Below, piece after piece: positions 11,485 to 20,350 of a stretch of DNA of 37,818 nt. Origin of the DNA: Agromyces tardus. Lineage in GTDB: Bacteria > Actinomycetota > Actinomycetes > Actinomycetales > Microbacteriaceae. Position 1 is the stretch's first letter, and each line of letters opens with the position of its first letter. The position numbers and the translations under genes were made by a program. The stretch is taken from NCBI RefSeq assembly GCF_003710805.1, contig NZ_RHHB01000031.1, forward strand, positions 1 to 37,818, written 5' to 3'. The notes beneath the pieces were generated by a model. That model made no database searches and had not been told where the DNA came from. It saw nothing but the letters and a program-made list of their open reading frames with translations.

Positions 11485-12291
11485 CTACCGCGCGTCGACG
11501 AAGCCCGCGCGGTCGACCTTGCGGTGGTAGTGCGTGCCGGCCTTGCCGCCGAGGATCGCACCGCCGAGGCTCGCGACCACGACGATGGCCGCCGTGATGA
11601 TGCCCGCGAGCGTCAGCTGGCCCTCGCTCACGGGGATGCGCGGGAAGCTGTTCAGGTTGCCGAGCACGTCGTACTGGCTGCCGAGGACCACGCTGAGCAG
11701 GGCCACGACGATCGCGATGACGAGCGCCCAGACCCACACGGCGAGGCCCTGGATGAAGCCGTTGAAGCGCGCCATGCGCCCGGCGACGTAGCCGCCGCAC
11801 CAGTACGACACGAACAGGATGACGAGCAGCGCGATCGCGCCGATCCACCCGATCGTGTCGGTCGGAACCGTCGCCCCGGCGGCGGTGCTGTCGGTGGCAT
11901 CGATGACGCCGAGCCCGAGCGCCGCACCCGTGGCGGCGAGGAGCGCGGTCAGGATCACGGCGGTTCCGGTGGCGGTGAGCCACCCGAAGAAGGCGGAGCC
12001 GATCTTCACGCCGCCGAAGGCCTCCCGCTGGCGGCCGACGACTTCCCGCCGCTCGGCGGTGGGGTCGGCCACGACGCGGCGGTCGGCCACCTCGTTGCGG
12101 TCGTCGATGCCGTCGCGGCTCCGGTCGACGACCTGGTTGCGGTCGTCGATGCCGTCGCGGTTCCGGTCGACGACCTGGTTGCGGTCGTCGATGCCGTCCG
12201 CGTTCCGGTCGACGGGCATCGCCCTGGTGTCGCTCGCCACCGGCACGGACTGGTCGACGGGACGTTCGGCGGGTTCTCGCGGGGTACTCAC
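11485..12291 (-). CDS. Four-TM membrane protein with N-terminal DRNxDGIDD repeats
   Basis: 268 residues. The cytoplasmic or exposed N-terminus (about 25-70) holds three 14-residue repeats of the form VDRNxDGIDDRNQV, in which D-x-N-x-D-G-x-D resembles the calcium-binding loop of thrombospondin type-3/EF-hand repeats. The remainder has four hydrophobic segments, at about 98-125, 142-165, 172-198 and 225-250, with GGYVAGRMARFNG between the second and third. The GTG at 12291 is preceded by GAGGAGGAACACA, a strong Shine-Dalgarno. A TAGATT -10 box lies at 12348-12343. It is monocistronic, with a strong hairpin after its stop. No enzyme motif is visible; a membrane scaffold or envelope-stress protein is possible but unproven. 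Confidence 0.85.
   Translation of the reverse strand: MSTPREPAERPVDQSVPVASDTRAMPVDRNADGIDDRNQVVDRNRDGIDDRNQVVDRSRDGIDDRNEVADRRVVADPTAERREVVGRQREAFGGVKIGSAFFGWLTATGTAVILTALLAATGAALGLGVIDATDSTAAGATVPTDTIGWIGAIALLVILFVSYWCGGYVAGRMARFNGFIQGLAVWVWALVIAIVVALLSVVLGSQYDVLGNLNSFPRIPVSEGQLTLAGIITAAIVVVASLGGAILGGKAGTHYHRKVDRAGFVDAR
12094..12219 (-). repeat. Three 42-bp tandem repeats inside the membrane-protein gene
   Basis: Units start at 12094, 12136 and 12178 and are nearly identical. They encode the 14-residue VDRNxDGIDDRNxV unit. The period is a multiple of three, so slippage would change repeat number in frame. Confidence 0.9.
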
Positions 12292-12342
12292 TGTGTTCCT
12301 CCTCGTTGTCGCCTCTGCGCGCCGGGGTGTGGCGCGACCGAG

Positions 12343-12348
12343 AATCTA
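12343..12348 (-). promoter_or_regulatory. -10 box (TAGATT) of the DRNxDGIDD membrane-protein gene
   Basis: TAGATT lies 52 bases before the GTG at 12291, in the 143-bp gap after mnmA. It leaves a leader of about 45 nt that includes the strong Shine-Dalgarno. No clear -35 is visible. Confidence 0.4.
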
Positions 12349-12434
12349 CGCGAGGGGATGCCGCGACCGAGAGGCCTTGACACGGCGCGGACGACCGCGC
12401 AACACGCGCGAGCGACGCTCGCGGGATCGGGCGC

Positions 12435-13556
12435 TCAGGCGTCGACCGGCACGGCGCTCACCGTGCGGTCGATCGTGCACTGCCCGAGCACGCGCGTGCC
12501 GACGTAGACGACGGCGGTCTGCCCGGGCGCGACGCCGTCGAGCGGGGTCTCGGGCGTGACGACGAGCTCGGCGGAGCCGGCGGCATCCGTGGACACCCTT
12601 GCGATCGCGGGCACCGGGTCCGCGTGCGCGCGGATCTGCACCTCGCACGCGAACGGCTCGGCGGGATCGGCCGGCGGCTCCCCCGCCCACGTGAAGCGGG
12701 AGCCGGCGATCTCGGCGATCGCGAGCGCCTCCTTGGGTCCGACGACGACCGTGTTCTGCTTCGGACGCACCTCGAGCACGAAGCGGGGGCGTCCGTCGGG
12801 CGCGGGCGTGCCGAGGTGCAGGCCGCGACGCTGGCCCACCGTGTAGGCGTGCGCGCCCTCGTGCGAGCCGACGACGGCGCCCGCGCGGTCGACGATGTCG
12901 CCCGTCTCGGTGCCGACCCGCTCGGCGAGCCAGCCGCGCGTGTCGCCATCGGGGATGAAGCAGATGTCGTGCGAGTCGGGCTTCTGCGCGACGCTCAGTC
13001 CGCGCCGTGCGGCCTCCTCGCGCACGAGCTGCTTCGAGGGGGTGTCGCCGAGCGGGAAGTACGCGTGCGCGAGCTGCTCGGCGGTGAGCACGCCGAGCAC
13101 GTAGCTCTGGTCCTTGGCCCACGCGCTCGCGCGGTGCAGTTCGCGGTTGCCCGCGGCATCCGTCTCGATCTTCGCGTAGTGGCCCGTGGCCACGGCGTCG
13201 AAGCCGAGCGCGAGCGCCTTCTCGAGCAGCGCGGCGAACTTGATGCGCTCGTTGCAGCGCATGCAGGGGTTGGGCGTGCGGCCGGCCGTATATTCGGCGA
13301 TGAAGTCGTCGACGACGTCGGCCTTGAACCGCTCGGAGAAGTCCCACACGTAATACGGGATGCCGAGCACGTTCGCGGCGCGCTGGGCGTCCATCGAGTC
13401 CTCGATCGTGCAGCAGCCGCGGCTGCCCGTGCGCAGGGTGCCGGGCATCCGGCTGAGCGCGAGGTGCACGCCGACGACGTCGTGCCCCGCCTCGACGGCG
13501 CGCGCAGCGGCCACGGCGCTGTCGACGCCGCCGCTCATCGCTGCAAGAACCCGCAT
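12435..13556 (-). CDS. mnmA: tRNA 2-thiouridylase MnmA
   Basis: 373 residues, the full family length. The N-terminal PP-loop [10 protein letters not shown] binds ATP and adenylates uridine 34. The two catalytic cysteines are Cys98 in NPCMRCNE and Cys199 in HDICFIPDG, at nearly the same numbers as in E. coli MnmA (102 and 199). The C-terminal beta-barrel covers about 290-373. The enzyme makes s2U34 in tRNA for Lys, Glu and Gln. The start at 13556 begins directly with [10 protein letters not shown] and has a TACACT -10 box six bases upstream, so the message is probably leaderless. The upstream neighbour on the same strand is a cysteine desulfurase, the expected sulfur donor; the two are separated by a repeat array. 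Confidence 0.97.
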   Translation of the reverse strand: MRVLAAMSGGVDSAVAAARAVEAGHDVVGVHLALSRMPGTLRTGSRGCCTIEDSMDAQRAANVLGIPYYVWDFSERFKADVVDDFIAEYTAGRTPNPCMRCNERIKFAALLEKALALGFDAVATGHYAKIETDAAGNRELHRASAWAKDQSYVLGVLTAEQLAHAYFPLGDTPSKQLVREEAARRGLSVAQKPDSHDICFIPDGDTRGWLAERVGTETGDIVDRAGAVVGSHEGAHAYTVGQRRGLHLGTPAPDGRPRFVLEVRPKQNTVVVGPKEALAIAEIAGSRFTWAGEPPADPAEPFACEVQIRAHADPVPAIARVSTDAAGSAELVVTPETPLDGVAPGQTAVVYVGTRVLGQCTIDRTVSAVPVDA

Positions 13557-13568
13557 CGTTCCAGTGTA
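13557..13568 (-). promoter_or_regulatory. Leaderless promoter of mnmA (-10 TACACT)
   Basis: TACACT (13568-13563) is followed by six bases and the mnmA ATG. It would let mnmA be transcribed independently of the upstream desulfurase gene. Confidence 0.5.
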
Positions 13569-13599
13569 CGTTCGGCGTTCTGGGCGGATGCCGCGAGCG

Positions 13600-13691
13600 C
13601 CCGCCGGTCGAGTAGGCGCGCCAGCGCCGCCGGTCGAGTAGGCGCGCCAGCGCCGCCGGTCGAGTAGGCGCGCCAGCGCCGTATCGAGACC
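13600..13691. repeat. Tandem array of a dispersed intergenic repeat
   Basis: Three head-to-tail units of about 26 bp (13601-13625, 13626-13651, 13652-13677) share the core CGGTCGAGTAGGCGCGCCAG. The third continues to 13691 as a 34-bp element. Read on minus, it is GGTCTCGATACG...CTACTCGACC, a form I recognise as frequent between Microbacteriaceae genes. The core GGCGC-GCCA-GCGCC can form a small hairpin. It fills the gap between the desulfurase stop and mnmA. A related copy is at 17607-17652. Confidence 0.85.
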
Positions 13692-13698
13692 CCGCCGC

Positions 13699-14949
13699 TC
13701 AGCGGTCGAACGACGTCGCCCGAGCCGCAAGGCCCGCCCGCGACGCGCGCTCGTATGCCGCCGGCAGCGCCGCGAGGAACGCGTCCACGTCGTCCTCGGT
13801 CGACCCGTGCCCGAGCGTGATCCGCAGCGCCCCCCGCGCGTCCTCCTCGGTGCGTCCCATCGCCATGAGCACGTGCGAGGGCTCGGGCACGCCCGCCTGG
13901 CAGGCCGATCCGGTCGACACGGCGACGCCCGCGGCATCCAGCAGGAAGAGGAGCGAGTCGCCCTCGCATCCGGGGAACGAGAAGTGCGCGTTGCCGGGCA
14001 GCCGGCCCGCCGGATCGGGATCGCCCGACAGCCGCGCGTCCGGCACGGCCGCCCGCACGCCCGCGATGAGTCGGTCGCGCAGCGCCGACATCCGTGCCGC
14101 ATCCTCGCCGAGTCGGGCGTGCACGGCGGATGCCGCGACCGCGAACCCGACCGCCGCCGCGACGTCCTGCGTGCCCGACCGCACGCGGCGCTGCTGTCCG
14201 CCGCCGTGCAGGAGCGGCTCGAGGCGCGCCGACCGGTCGAGCACGAGCGCGCCGATGCCCACGGGGCCGCCGATCTTGTGGGCCGACACGCTGATCGCGA
14301 CGAGCCCCGTTGCCGGCCCGGCGCCCGACGCTGCCCGCAGCGCATGCAGGTCGATCGGCAGCTGGCCGTAGGCGGCGATCGCGTCGACGTGCAGCGGCAC
14401 GCCGGCCGCCGCCGCGAGCCGCGCGACCTCCGCGACGGGCTGGATCGTGCCGACCTCGTTGTTCGCCCAGAGCATCGTGACGAGGGCGACGGATGCCGCG
14501 TCGCGGTCGAGCGCCGCGGCGAGCGCGTCGACCCGCACCCGGCCGAGCTCGTCGAGCGGCAGTTCCTCGACGACGGCGCCCTCGTGCGCCCGGAGCCACT
14601 CGACCGTGTCGAGCGTGGCGTGGTGCTCCCCGCCGGGCACGAGGATCCGCGGACGCGAGCCGGACCCGCCCGGCGCGGTCGCCTGCCGCTGCCACCAGAG
14701 CCCCTTGATCGCGAGGTTCACCGCCTCGGTGCCGCTGCCCGTGAAGACGACCTCGATCGGGTCGGCGCCGAGCGTCGCGGCGACCTGTTCACGGGACTCC
14801 TCGAGCAGGCGCTTCGCCTCCTGCCCGGCGCTGTGGATCGAGGCGGGGTTGCCGACGACGCCGAGGGCCGCCGTCATCGCGGCGATCGCGTCGGCGCGCA
14901 TGGGCGTGGTGGCCGCGTGGTCGAGGTAGACCGTGGCGCGTGCTGCCAT
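13699..14949 (-). CDS. Cysteine desulfurase (NifS/IscS family)
   Basis: 416 residues, class V aminotransferase fold. The motifs are [10 protein letters not shown] at the N-terminus, [16 protein letters not shown]-binding Lys225 in [25 protein letters not shown], and active-site Cys350 in [16 protein letters not shown]. It removes sulfur from cysteine as an enzyme-bound persulfide for MnmA and possibly Fe-S assembly. The ATG at 14949 follows GGGGGAGGAG; upstream extension of the frame is not coding. It is divergent from glgX, and the two -10 boxes overlap. In Mycobacterium tuberculosis iscS and trmU/mnmA are also adjacent. Which paralogue name (iscS or nifS) applies cannot be decided from this window. 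Confidence 0.95.
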   Translation of the reverse strand: MAARATVYLDHAATTPMRADAIAAMTAALGVVGNPASIHSAGQEAKRLLEESREQVAATLGADPIEVVFTGSGTEAVNLAIKGLWWQRQATAPGGSGSRPRILVPGGEHHATLDTVEWLRAHEGAVVEELPLDELGRVRVDALAAALDRDAASVALVTMLWANNEVGTIQPVAEVARLAAAAGVPLHVDAIAAYGQLPIDLHALRAASGAGPATGLVAISVSAHKIGGPVGIGALVLDRSARLEPLLHGGGQQRRVRSGTQDVAAAVGFAVAASAVHARLGEDAARMSALRDRLIAGVRAAVPDARLSGDPDPAGRLPGNAHFSFPGCEGDSLLFLLDAAGVAVSTGSACQAGVPEPSHVLMAMGRTEEDARGALRITLGHGSTEDDVDAFLAALPAAYERASRAGLAARATSFDR

Positions 14950-14968
14950 GCGCTCCTCCCCCTGATCT

Positions 14969-14980
14969 GGAACCGGTTCC
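14969..14980. promoter_or_regulatory. Candidate LacI-type operator (GGAACCGGTTCC)
   Basis: A perfect 12-bp palindrome with a central CG sits in the 52-bp gap between the desulfurase gene and glgX. It occupies the -35/spacer region of the glgX promoter and the early transcribed region of the desulfurase gene. LacI-family operators commonly show this AANCGNTT-like centre, and they often control glucan and sugar genes. The regulator is not in the window. Confidence 0.5.
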
Positions 14981-14988
14981 GCACGAAC

Positions 14989-14995
14989 TACTGTA
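14989..14995. promoter_or_regulatory. Overlapping divergent -10 boxes (TACTGTA) for glgX and the desulfurase gene
   Basis: On plus, TACTGT (14989-14994) is followed by seven bases and the glgX ATG, a leaderless arrangement. On minus, TACAGT (14995-14990) gives the desulfurase gene a leader of about 33 nt with its Shine-Dalgarno. The two promoters therefore cannot be bound independently. Confidence 0.5.
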
Positions 14996-15001
14996 GATCG
15001 C

Positions 15002-17068
15002 ATGTCCACGGCCGATCCGCTCAGCGACCTCGGCGTCCGCACCGGCGCGGACGGAGGCACCATCCGCATCTGGTCGGCCAATGCGACCGCGATCGACCTC
15101 GTCGTCTTCTCGAGCGACGACCTCGACTGGGCCTCCCACCGGGTCGCCCTCGAGCGCGACGAGCACGGCGTCTGGCAGGGCTCCTCGCCCGCGCTCGTGC
15201 CCGGCGCCCGCTACGGCGTGCGCGTCGACGGACCCAGCGGCTTCGACCACGCGTTCAACCCGGTGCACACCCTGCTCGATCCGTACGCGCGCGGCATGGT
15301 GCCCGCACGCGACCGGTCGTGGCGCGGCGTCGCGCTCGACTCGCTCACCGACGGCGGGTTCGACTGGGCGGGCGCGCAGAAGCCGCGCGTGCCCCTCGAC
15401 CACACGGTCGTGTACGAGGCGCACGTGCGGGGATTCAGCAAGCTCAACCGCGCCATCCCGCCGCGACTGCGCGGCACGTACGCGGGGCTCGCCCACGACG
15501 CCTCGCTCGAGTACCTCACCGGTCTCGGTGTCACCACGGTCGAGCTCCTGCCGGTGCAGGCGTTCGTGCCCGAGGAGCGCCTCGTGCGCCAGGGGCAGGT
15601 CAACTACTGGGGCTACAACACGCTCGGGTTCTTCGCTCCGCATCCGGCGTACGCGACTGCCGCCGCGCAGGCGCAGGGCCCGCACGCGGTGCGGCGCGAG
15701 TTCGCGGGCATGGTGAAGCGCCTGCACGAGGCCGGGCTCGAGGTCGTGCTCGACGTGGTCTACAACCACACCGCCGAGGAGGGCCGCCGCGGCCCCACCT
15801 ACAGCTTCCGCGGCATCGACAACGCCGAGTACTACCGGCACGATGTGCACGGCCGCTACGTCGACACGACCGGATGCGGGAACACCCTCGACTTCGGCCA
15901 CGAGGTGCCGGTGCGGCTCGTGCTCGACTCGATGCGCTACTGGGCCGAGGAGCTGCAGGTCGACGGCTTCCGCCTCGACCTGGCCGCCACCCTCGGCCGC
16001 GACGACCGCGGCGCGTTCACGCCCGACCACCCGCTGCTGCAAGGCATGCTCACCGACCCCGTGCTCGGTGCGTCGAAGCTCATCGCCGAGCCGTGGGACG
16101 TCGGCCCCGGCGGCTGGCAGACGGGCAACTTCCCCGCCGGTTTCGCCGAGTGGAACGACCGCTACCGCGACCGAATGCGCGACTTCTGGCTCGGCGACCT
16201 GCGCCGCGAGCGGGCGGGCGAGCCCGGCAGCGGCATCGGCCGGTTCGCGACACGTCTCGCGGGCTCGGCCAACACCTTCGCCCTCGAACGGGGCCCGCTC
16301 GCGAGCCTCAACTTCATCACCGCCCACGACGGCTTCACCCTCGCCGACCTCACCGCCTACGACGTCAAGCACAACCTCGGCAACGGCGAGGACAACCGCG
16401 ACGGCACCGACGGCAACAACTCGTACAACCACGGGGTCGAGGGCCCCACGGACGACGCCGAGGTGCTCGCGGCGCGGCGTCGCAGCATCCGGAACCTGCT
16501 CGGCACGCTGCTGCTGTCGGCCGGCATGCCCATGCTCACCGCCGGGGACGAGTACGGCCGCTCGCAGCGGGGCAACAACAACGCCTATTGCCATGACTCC
16601 GAGCTCACCTGGCTCGCGTGGGACGCGGACGGACGCGATGAGGGCATCGAGGCGACCACGCGGCGCCTCATCCGGCTGCGCCGGGAGAACCCCGCGCTGC
16701 GGCCGGTGCGGTTCGGCCGGCTCGGGGCGGCGACGCCGAGCGCCTCGCAGATGGACTGGTACAACGCCGACGGCGACACCATGACGATCGACCACTGGAA
16801 CGATCCCTCGCAGCGCACCCTGCAGTTCCTCGCGGCCTCGACGCCCGAGTTCGAGGAGCTCAATCGCATCCTGCTCGTCGTGCACGCCCACGAGACCGAG
16901 GCCGAGGTCGTGCTGCCCGACCATGTGGGCGTCACGGGCTACCTCGAGCTGTGGGACTCCGCCCACGAGCGGCCGCGCGACGAGGCGACCACGGAGCGCA
17001 AGCCCGGCGAGACCGTGCCGATGTCGCCCCAGTCGATGCGGCTGTACCGGGCGCTCGGGGCCGAGTGA
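15002..17068 (+). CDS. glgX: Glycogen debranching enzyme GlgX
   Basis: 688 residues, GH13 isoamylase type. An N-terminal CBM48 domain (about 10-105) precedes the catalytic barrel, which contains VNYWGYNTLGFFAPH, EVVLDVVYNHTAE, nucleophile Asp326 in DGFRLDLAATLG, acid/base Glu363 in LIAEPWDVGPGGW, and AHDGFTLADL. The C-terminal beta domain ends RLYRALGAE. GlgX hydrolyses alpha-1,6 bonds of the short limit branches left by glycogen phosphorylase. The start is supported by a leaderless -10 (TACTGT, seven bases upstream). The stop overlaps the ybaK start by one base (TGATG), so the two are co-expressed. Trehalose-forming treY/treZ genes, often beside TreX-type enzymes, are absent, so a role in glycogen turnover is favoured. 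Confidence 0.95.
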   Translation: MSTADPLSDLGVRTGADGGTIRIWSANATAIDLVVFSSDDLDWASHRVALERDEHGVWQGSSPALVPGARYGVRVDGPSGFDHAFNPVHTLLDPYARGMVPARDRSWRGVALDSLTDGGFDWAGAQKPRVPLDHTVVYEAHVRGFSKLNRAIPPRLRGTYAGLAHDASLEYLTGLGVTTVELLPVQAFVPEERLVRQGQVNYWGYNTLGFFAPHPAYATAAAQAQGPHAVRREFAGMVKRLHEAGLEVVLDVVYNHTAEEGRRGPTYSFRGIDNAEYYRHDVHGRYVDTTGCGNTLDFGHEVPVRLVLDSMRYWAEELQVDGFRLDLAATLGRDDRGAFTPDHPLLQGMLTDPVLGASKLIAEPWDVGPGGWQTGNFPAGFAEWNDRYRDRMRDFWLGDLRRERAGEPGSGIGRFATRLAGSANTFALERGPLASLNFITAHDGFTLADLTAYDVKHNLGNGEDNRDGTDGNNSYNHGVEGPTDDAEVLAARRRSIRNLLGTLLLSAGMPMLTAGDEYGRSQRGNNNAYCHDSELTWLAWDADGRDEGIEATTRRLIRLRRENPALRPVRFGRLGAATPSASQMDWYNADGDTMTIDHWNDPSQRTLQFLAASTPEFEELNRILLVVHAHETEAEVVLPDHVGVTGYLELWDSAHERPRDEATTERKPGETVPMSPQSMRLYRALGAE

Positions 17069-17568
17069 TGGCCAGGCGCACGGATGCCGCATCGGCCGGC
17101 ACTCCCGCGACGGTCGCGCTCGCCCGGGCGGGCGTCGCCTTCACGGCCCACGCCTACGCGCATGATCCGCGCGCGGCGGCCTACGGGCTCGAAGCCGCCG
17201 AGAAGCTCGGGCTCGACCCGGCCCGCGTGTTCAAGACCCTCCTCGCCACCGTCGACGGCGCGCTGGCCGTGGGCATCGTGCCCGTCGCCGACCAGCTCGA
17301 CCTCAAGGCGCTCGCGGGCGCGCTCGGCGGCAAGCGCGCGGAGATGGCCGACCCCGCGGTCGCGGAGCGCAAGACCGGCTACGTCGTGGGCGGCATCAGC
17401 CCCATCGGGCAGAAGACGGCGCTGCCGACGGTGCTCGACGAGACGGCGATCCTCTGCGAGACCATCTACGTCTCGGGCGGCCGTCGCGGCCTCGACCTCG
17501 AACTCGCGCCCGACGACCTCCTCGCCGTCACCGACGGCCGCTACGCCCCGATCGCCCGGCCCCGCTGA
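17068..17568 (+). CDS. ybaK: Cys-tRNA(Pro) deacylase, YbaK family
   Basis: 166 residues, the normal length of a free-standing YbaK/EbsC domain. The motifs are YGLEAAEKLGLDPARVFKTL, with the functional Lys of the V-F-K-T-L element, then KTGYVVGGISPIGQK and the C-terminal SGGRRGLDLELAPDDL. YbaK hydrolyses Cys-tRNA(Pro) formed by prolyl-tRNA synthetase errors. The ATG at 17068 overlaps the glgX stop (TGATG), implying coupled translation, although no metabolic link with glycogen is known. A strong hairpin follows at 17607. Confidence 0.92.
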   Translation: MARRTDAASAGTPATVALARAGVAFTAHAYAHDPRAAAYGLEAAEKLGLDPARVFKTLLATVDGALAVGIVPVADQLDLKALAGALGGKRAEMADPAVAERKTGYVVGGISPIGQKTALPTVLDETAILCETIYVSGGRRGLDLELAPDDLLAVTDGRYAPIARPR

Positions 17569-17606
17569 CCCCGCCCCGCTGTGCGGAGGCGCGCACCGCC
17601 CTCCCC

Positions 17607-17652
17607 CTGTGCGGGTCGAGGAGGCGCGCCAGCGCCGTCTCGACCCGCACAG
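17607..17652. terminator. Bidirectional terminator between ybaK and glgP, built from the dispersed repeat
   Basis: Arms 17607-17620 (CTGTGCGGGTCGAG) and 17639-17652 are exact reverse complements over 14 bp. Inside the loop GGCGC-GCCA-GCGCC forms a second stem, the same core as the repeat at 13600-13691. It lies between two convergent genes. Confidence 0.8.
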
Positions 17653-17685
17653 ATGGTTGCGCTCGCGCGCCGCTTCGACCCGGGG

Positions 17686-20253
17686 TCAGCCGGCGAGCGC
17701 GACGAGACCCAGCTCCGCGGTCGAGAGCAGCAGCGGATGCCGCGGCACCACGCGCACGGTGTACCCGAACGCGCCGGCACGGTCGAGCGTGACGGTGCCG
17801 GCGTACACGCGCGTCGCGGCATCCGACGTCGCGGCCCCGGCCTCCGGCTCGAGGGTGACGCGCCGGGGCGCCTCGATCACGTCGTCGTCGGGCGACCGGC
17901 CGTACACGACCTCGACCGACACGTCCTCGGGCCGCAGCGACCCGAGCGCGACGTGCGCTCGGAGGTGCAGCGCGTCGCCGACGTGCGGCGCCGCGTCGAC
18001 CCCGCCGGACTCGACGTGCGCGACGTGCACCGCGGGCCACGCCTCGCGCACCCGGTTGCTCCAGGCGGCGAGTTCGCGGGCGGGCTTGGCGCCGCTCGCG
18101 CCGACACGGGCGGACTGCTCGGCCGCCGGACGGTAGAGCCGCTCGACGTACTCGCGCACCATGCGGTCGGCGCCGAGCTCGGGCGAGAGGGTGGCGAGCG
18201 TGCGGCGCATGCGCACCATCCACTCGGCGGGCACCTCGTCGGCGTCGCGCTCGTAGAACGACGGCGCGATGCGGTGCTCGAGCAGGTCGTAGAGGGCCGC
18301 CGCCTCGAGCCTGTCCCGCTCGGCGGAATCGGCCGCGGCATCCGCCGTGGGGATCACCCAGCCGTGGTCGTCGGCGGCGAACTCGGCCCACCAGCCGTCG
18401 AGGATCGACAGGTTCAGGGCGCCGTTCATGGCGGCCTTCATGCCCGACGTGCCGCACGCCTCGAGGGGCCGCAACGGGTTGTTGAGCCACACGTCGCAGC
18501 CGGGATAGAGACGCTCGGCCATGCCCATGTCGTAGTCGGGCAGGAACACGATGCGCTCCCGCAGCTCGGGCTGCTGCGTGAACTGCACGAGCTGCTGGAT
18601 GAGCCGCTTGCCCTCGTCGTCGGCCGGGTGCGACTTGCCCGCGATGACGAACTGCACGGGGCGATCGGGGTTCGTGAGGATCGCCTTCAGCCGCTCCGGG
18701 TCCTGCAGCATGAGCGTGAGTCGCTTGTACGTGGGGACACGGCGGGCGAAGCCCACGGTGAGCACGTCGGGGTCGAGCACCCGGTGCACCCAGTCGGGGG
18801 CGCTCGCGCCGGCGTGCTGCTCGGCCCAGGCCGCCACGAGACGGCGGCGTGCGTCCTCGACGAGCTGCAGGCGCATGCCGCGCTTCACGCTGAAGAGCTC
18901 GGCGTCGCTCACCGCCTCGCTCAGCCAGGCGGCGTGCTCGGCGTCGGCGGTGCCGAGGCGCTGCTCGGCGAGGCCGAGGAGGGCCGCGTCCGTCCACGTC
19001 GGCGCGTGCACGCCGTTGGTGATCGACGTGATCGGCACCTCCTCGGCGTCGAACCCGGGCCAGAGCGCGCCGAACATGCGGCGGCTCACCTCGCCGTGGA
19101 GCTTGGACACGCCGTTCGCGTGCTGGGCGAGGCGCAGGCCCATGATGGCCATGTTGAACGCGCTCGTCGCGGGGTCGGCGCCGGGCTCCACGCCCAGCGC
19201 GAGCGCGTCGGCCGGGTCGAGGCCGGGCAGCAGCGCGCTCGTGAGGTACGACTTCACGAGTCCGCGGTCGAACCGGTCGATGCCGGCGGGCACGGGCGTG
19301 TGCGTCGTGAAGACGGTGCCCGCACGCACGAGCTGCAGCGCCTCGGTGAACGAGAGCCCCTCGCCGATGTATGCGGCGATCCGCTCGAGGCCGAGGAAGC
19401 CGGCGTGGCCCTCGTTCATGTGGAACACGTCGGGCGCGTGGCGCCCCGTGAGCTCGCTCCACGCCCGCAGCGCGCGCACGCCGCCGATGCCGAGCAGGAG
19501 CTCCTGCTGCAAGCGGTGCTCGCCGCCGCCGCCGTACAGCCGATCGGTGACCTGGCGCAGCTCGTCGGTGTTCGCGGGGATGTCGGTGTCGAGCAGCAGC
19601 AGCGGGATGCGGCCGACCGACGCCGTCCACACGCGCGCGTGCAGGCTGCGGTCGTCGGGCAGGGCGAGGGTGACCTGCACGGGCGCGCCGTCGGGACGGC
19701 GCAGCACCGCGAGGGGCAGCCCGTCGGGATCGAGCGCCGGGTAGCGCTCCTGCTGCCAGCCGTCGGGCGAGATCGACTGCGAGAAGTACCCGGCCTTGTA
19801 GAACAGGCCGACGGCCACGAGCGGCACGCCCAGGTCGGATGCCGCCTTGAGGTGGTCTCCGGCGAGGATGCCGAGTCCGCCCGAGTACTGGGGCAGCGAG
19901 TCGGCGATGCCGAACTCGGGCGAGAAGTACGCGATCGTGCGCGGCGTCTCGGCACCGAGCGACTGGAACCACCGCGGCTCCGAGAGGTAGGAGCGCAGGT
20001 CCTCGCGCTGGCGCTCGGCCCACTCCACGTAGCCCGCGTCGCCGGCGAGCTGCTCGAGGCGGGCGGGGTCGACGTCGCCCAGGAACGCGACGGGATCGCG
20101 GTCGGATCGCTGCCACCCCGTGGGGTCGATGTGCTCGAAGAGCCGCCGGGTCGGCTCGTGCCACGACCAGCGGAGGTTCGCGGCGAGCTCCTCGAGCGCG
20201 CTGAGCTGGGGCGGCACGACGGCCCGGACGGTGAACTTGCGGATCGGCTTCAC
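17686..20253 (-). CDS. glgP: Alpha-glucan (glycogen/maltodextrin) phosphorylase
   Basis: 855 residues, the long actinobacterial type with an N-terminal DUF3417-like region (about 10-115, with NLRWSWHEPTRRLF). The catalytic part contains IAYFSPEFGIADSLPQYSGG, HMNEGHAGFL, ITNGVHAPTW, and the PLP-binding Lys606 in GTSGMKAAMNGALNL. It releases glucose-1-phosphate from non-reducing chain ends with inorganic phosphate. About 100 C-terminal residues form an extra beta domain. The GTG at 20253 has a TAGGGT -10 box six bases upstream, so leaderless initiation is likely, though GGTGGAG could also act as a weak ribosome-binding site. It is divergent from glgE, as glgP/glgE are in mycobacteria. Confidence 0.95.
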   Translation of the reverse strand: MKPIRKFTVRAVVPPQLSALEELAANLRWSWHEPTRRLFEHIDPTGWQRSDRDPVAFLGDVDPARLEQLAGDAGYVEWAERQREDLRSYLSEPRWFQSLGAETPRTIAYFSPEFGIADSLPQYSGGLGILAGDHLKAASDLGVPLVAVGLFYKAGYFSQSISPDGWQQERYPALDPDGLPLAVLRRPDGAPVQVTLALPDDRSLHARVWTASVGRIPLLLLDTDIPANTDELRQVTDRLYGGGGEHRLQQELLLGIGGVRALRAWSELTGRHAPDVFHMNEGHAGFLGLERIAAYIGEGLSFTEALQLVRAGTVFTTHTPVPAGIDRFDRGLVKSYLTSALLPGLDPADALALGVEPGADPATSAFNMAIMGLRLAQHANGVSKLHGEVSRRMFGALWPGFDAEEVPITSITNGVHAPTWTDAALLGLAEQRLGTADAEHAAWLSEAVSDAELFSVKRGMRLQLVEDARRRLVAAWAEQHAGASAPDWVHRVLDPDVLTVGFARRVPTYKRLTLMLQDPERLKAILTNPDRPVQFVIAGKSHPADDEGKRLIQQLVQFTQQPELRERIVFLPDYDMGMAERLYPGCDVWLNNPLRPLEACGTSGMKAAMNGALNLSILDGWWAEFAADDHGWVIPTADAAADSAERDRLEAAALYDLLEHRIAPSFYERDADEVPAEWMVRMRRTLATLSPELGADRMVREYVERLYRPAAEQSARVGASGAKPARELAAWSNRVREAWPAVHVAHVESGGVDAAPHVGDALHLRAHVALGSLRPEDVSVEVVYGRSPDDDVIEAPRRVTLEPEAGAATSDAATRVYAGTVTLDRAGAFGYTVRVVPRHPLLLSTAELGLVALAG

Positions 20254-20259
20254 CGCTCC

Positions 20260-20265
20260 ACCCTA
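20260..20265 (-). promoter_or_regulatory. Candidate leaderless -10 box (TAGGGT) of glgP
   Basis: TAGGGT on minus is followed by six bases and the GTG at 20253. It is identical to the dinB -10 box. Its -35 region would fall against the dyad at 20287-20309. Confidence 0.45.
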
Positions 20266-20286
20266 AGGGTCCGGATGTCTCACGCA

Positions 20287-20309
20287 TGTGAACGCATATC
20301 ACGTTCGCA
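20287..20309. promoter_or_regulatory. Imperfect dyad upstream of glgP, candidate operator
   Basis: TGTGAACG (20287-20294) and CGTTCGCA (20302-20309) pair at seven of eight positions around a seven-base AT-rich centre, CATATCA. Its position near the glgP -35 region suits repressor or activator binding. The regulator family is unknown. Confidence 0.4.
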
Positions 20310-20350
20310 TCGCGATCCGCGGTCCGTCGCAGTGACGCAGGCGGATGGGG

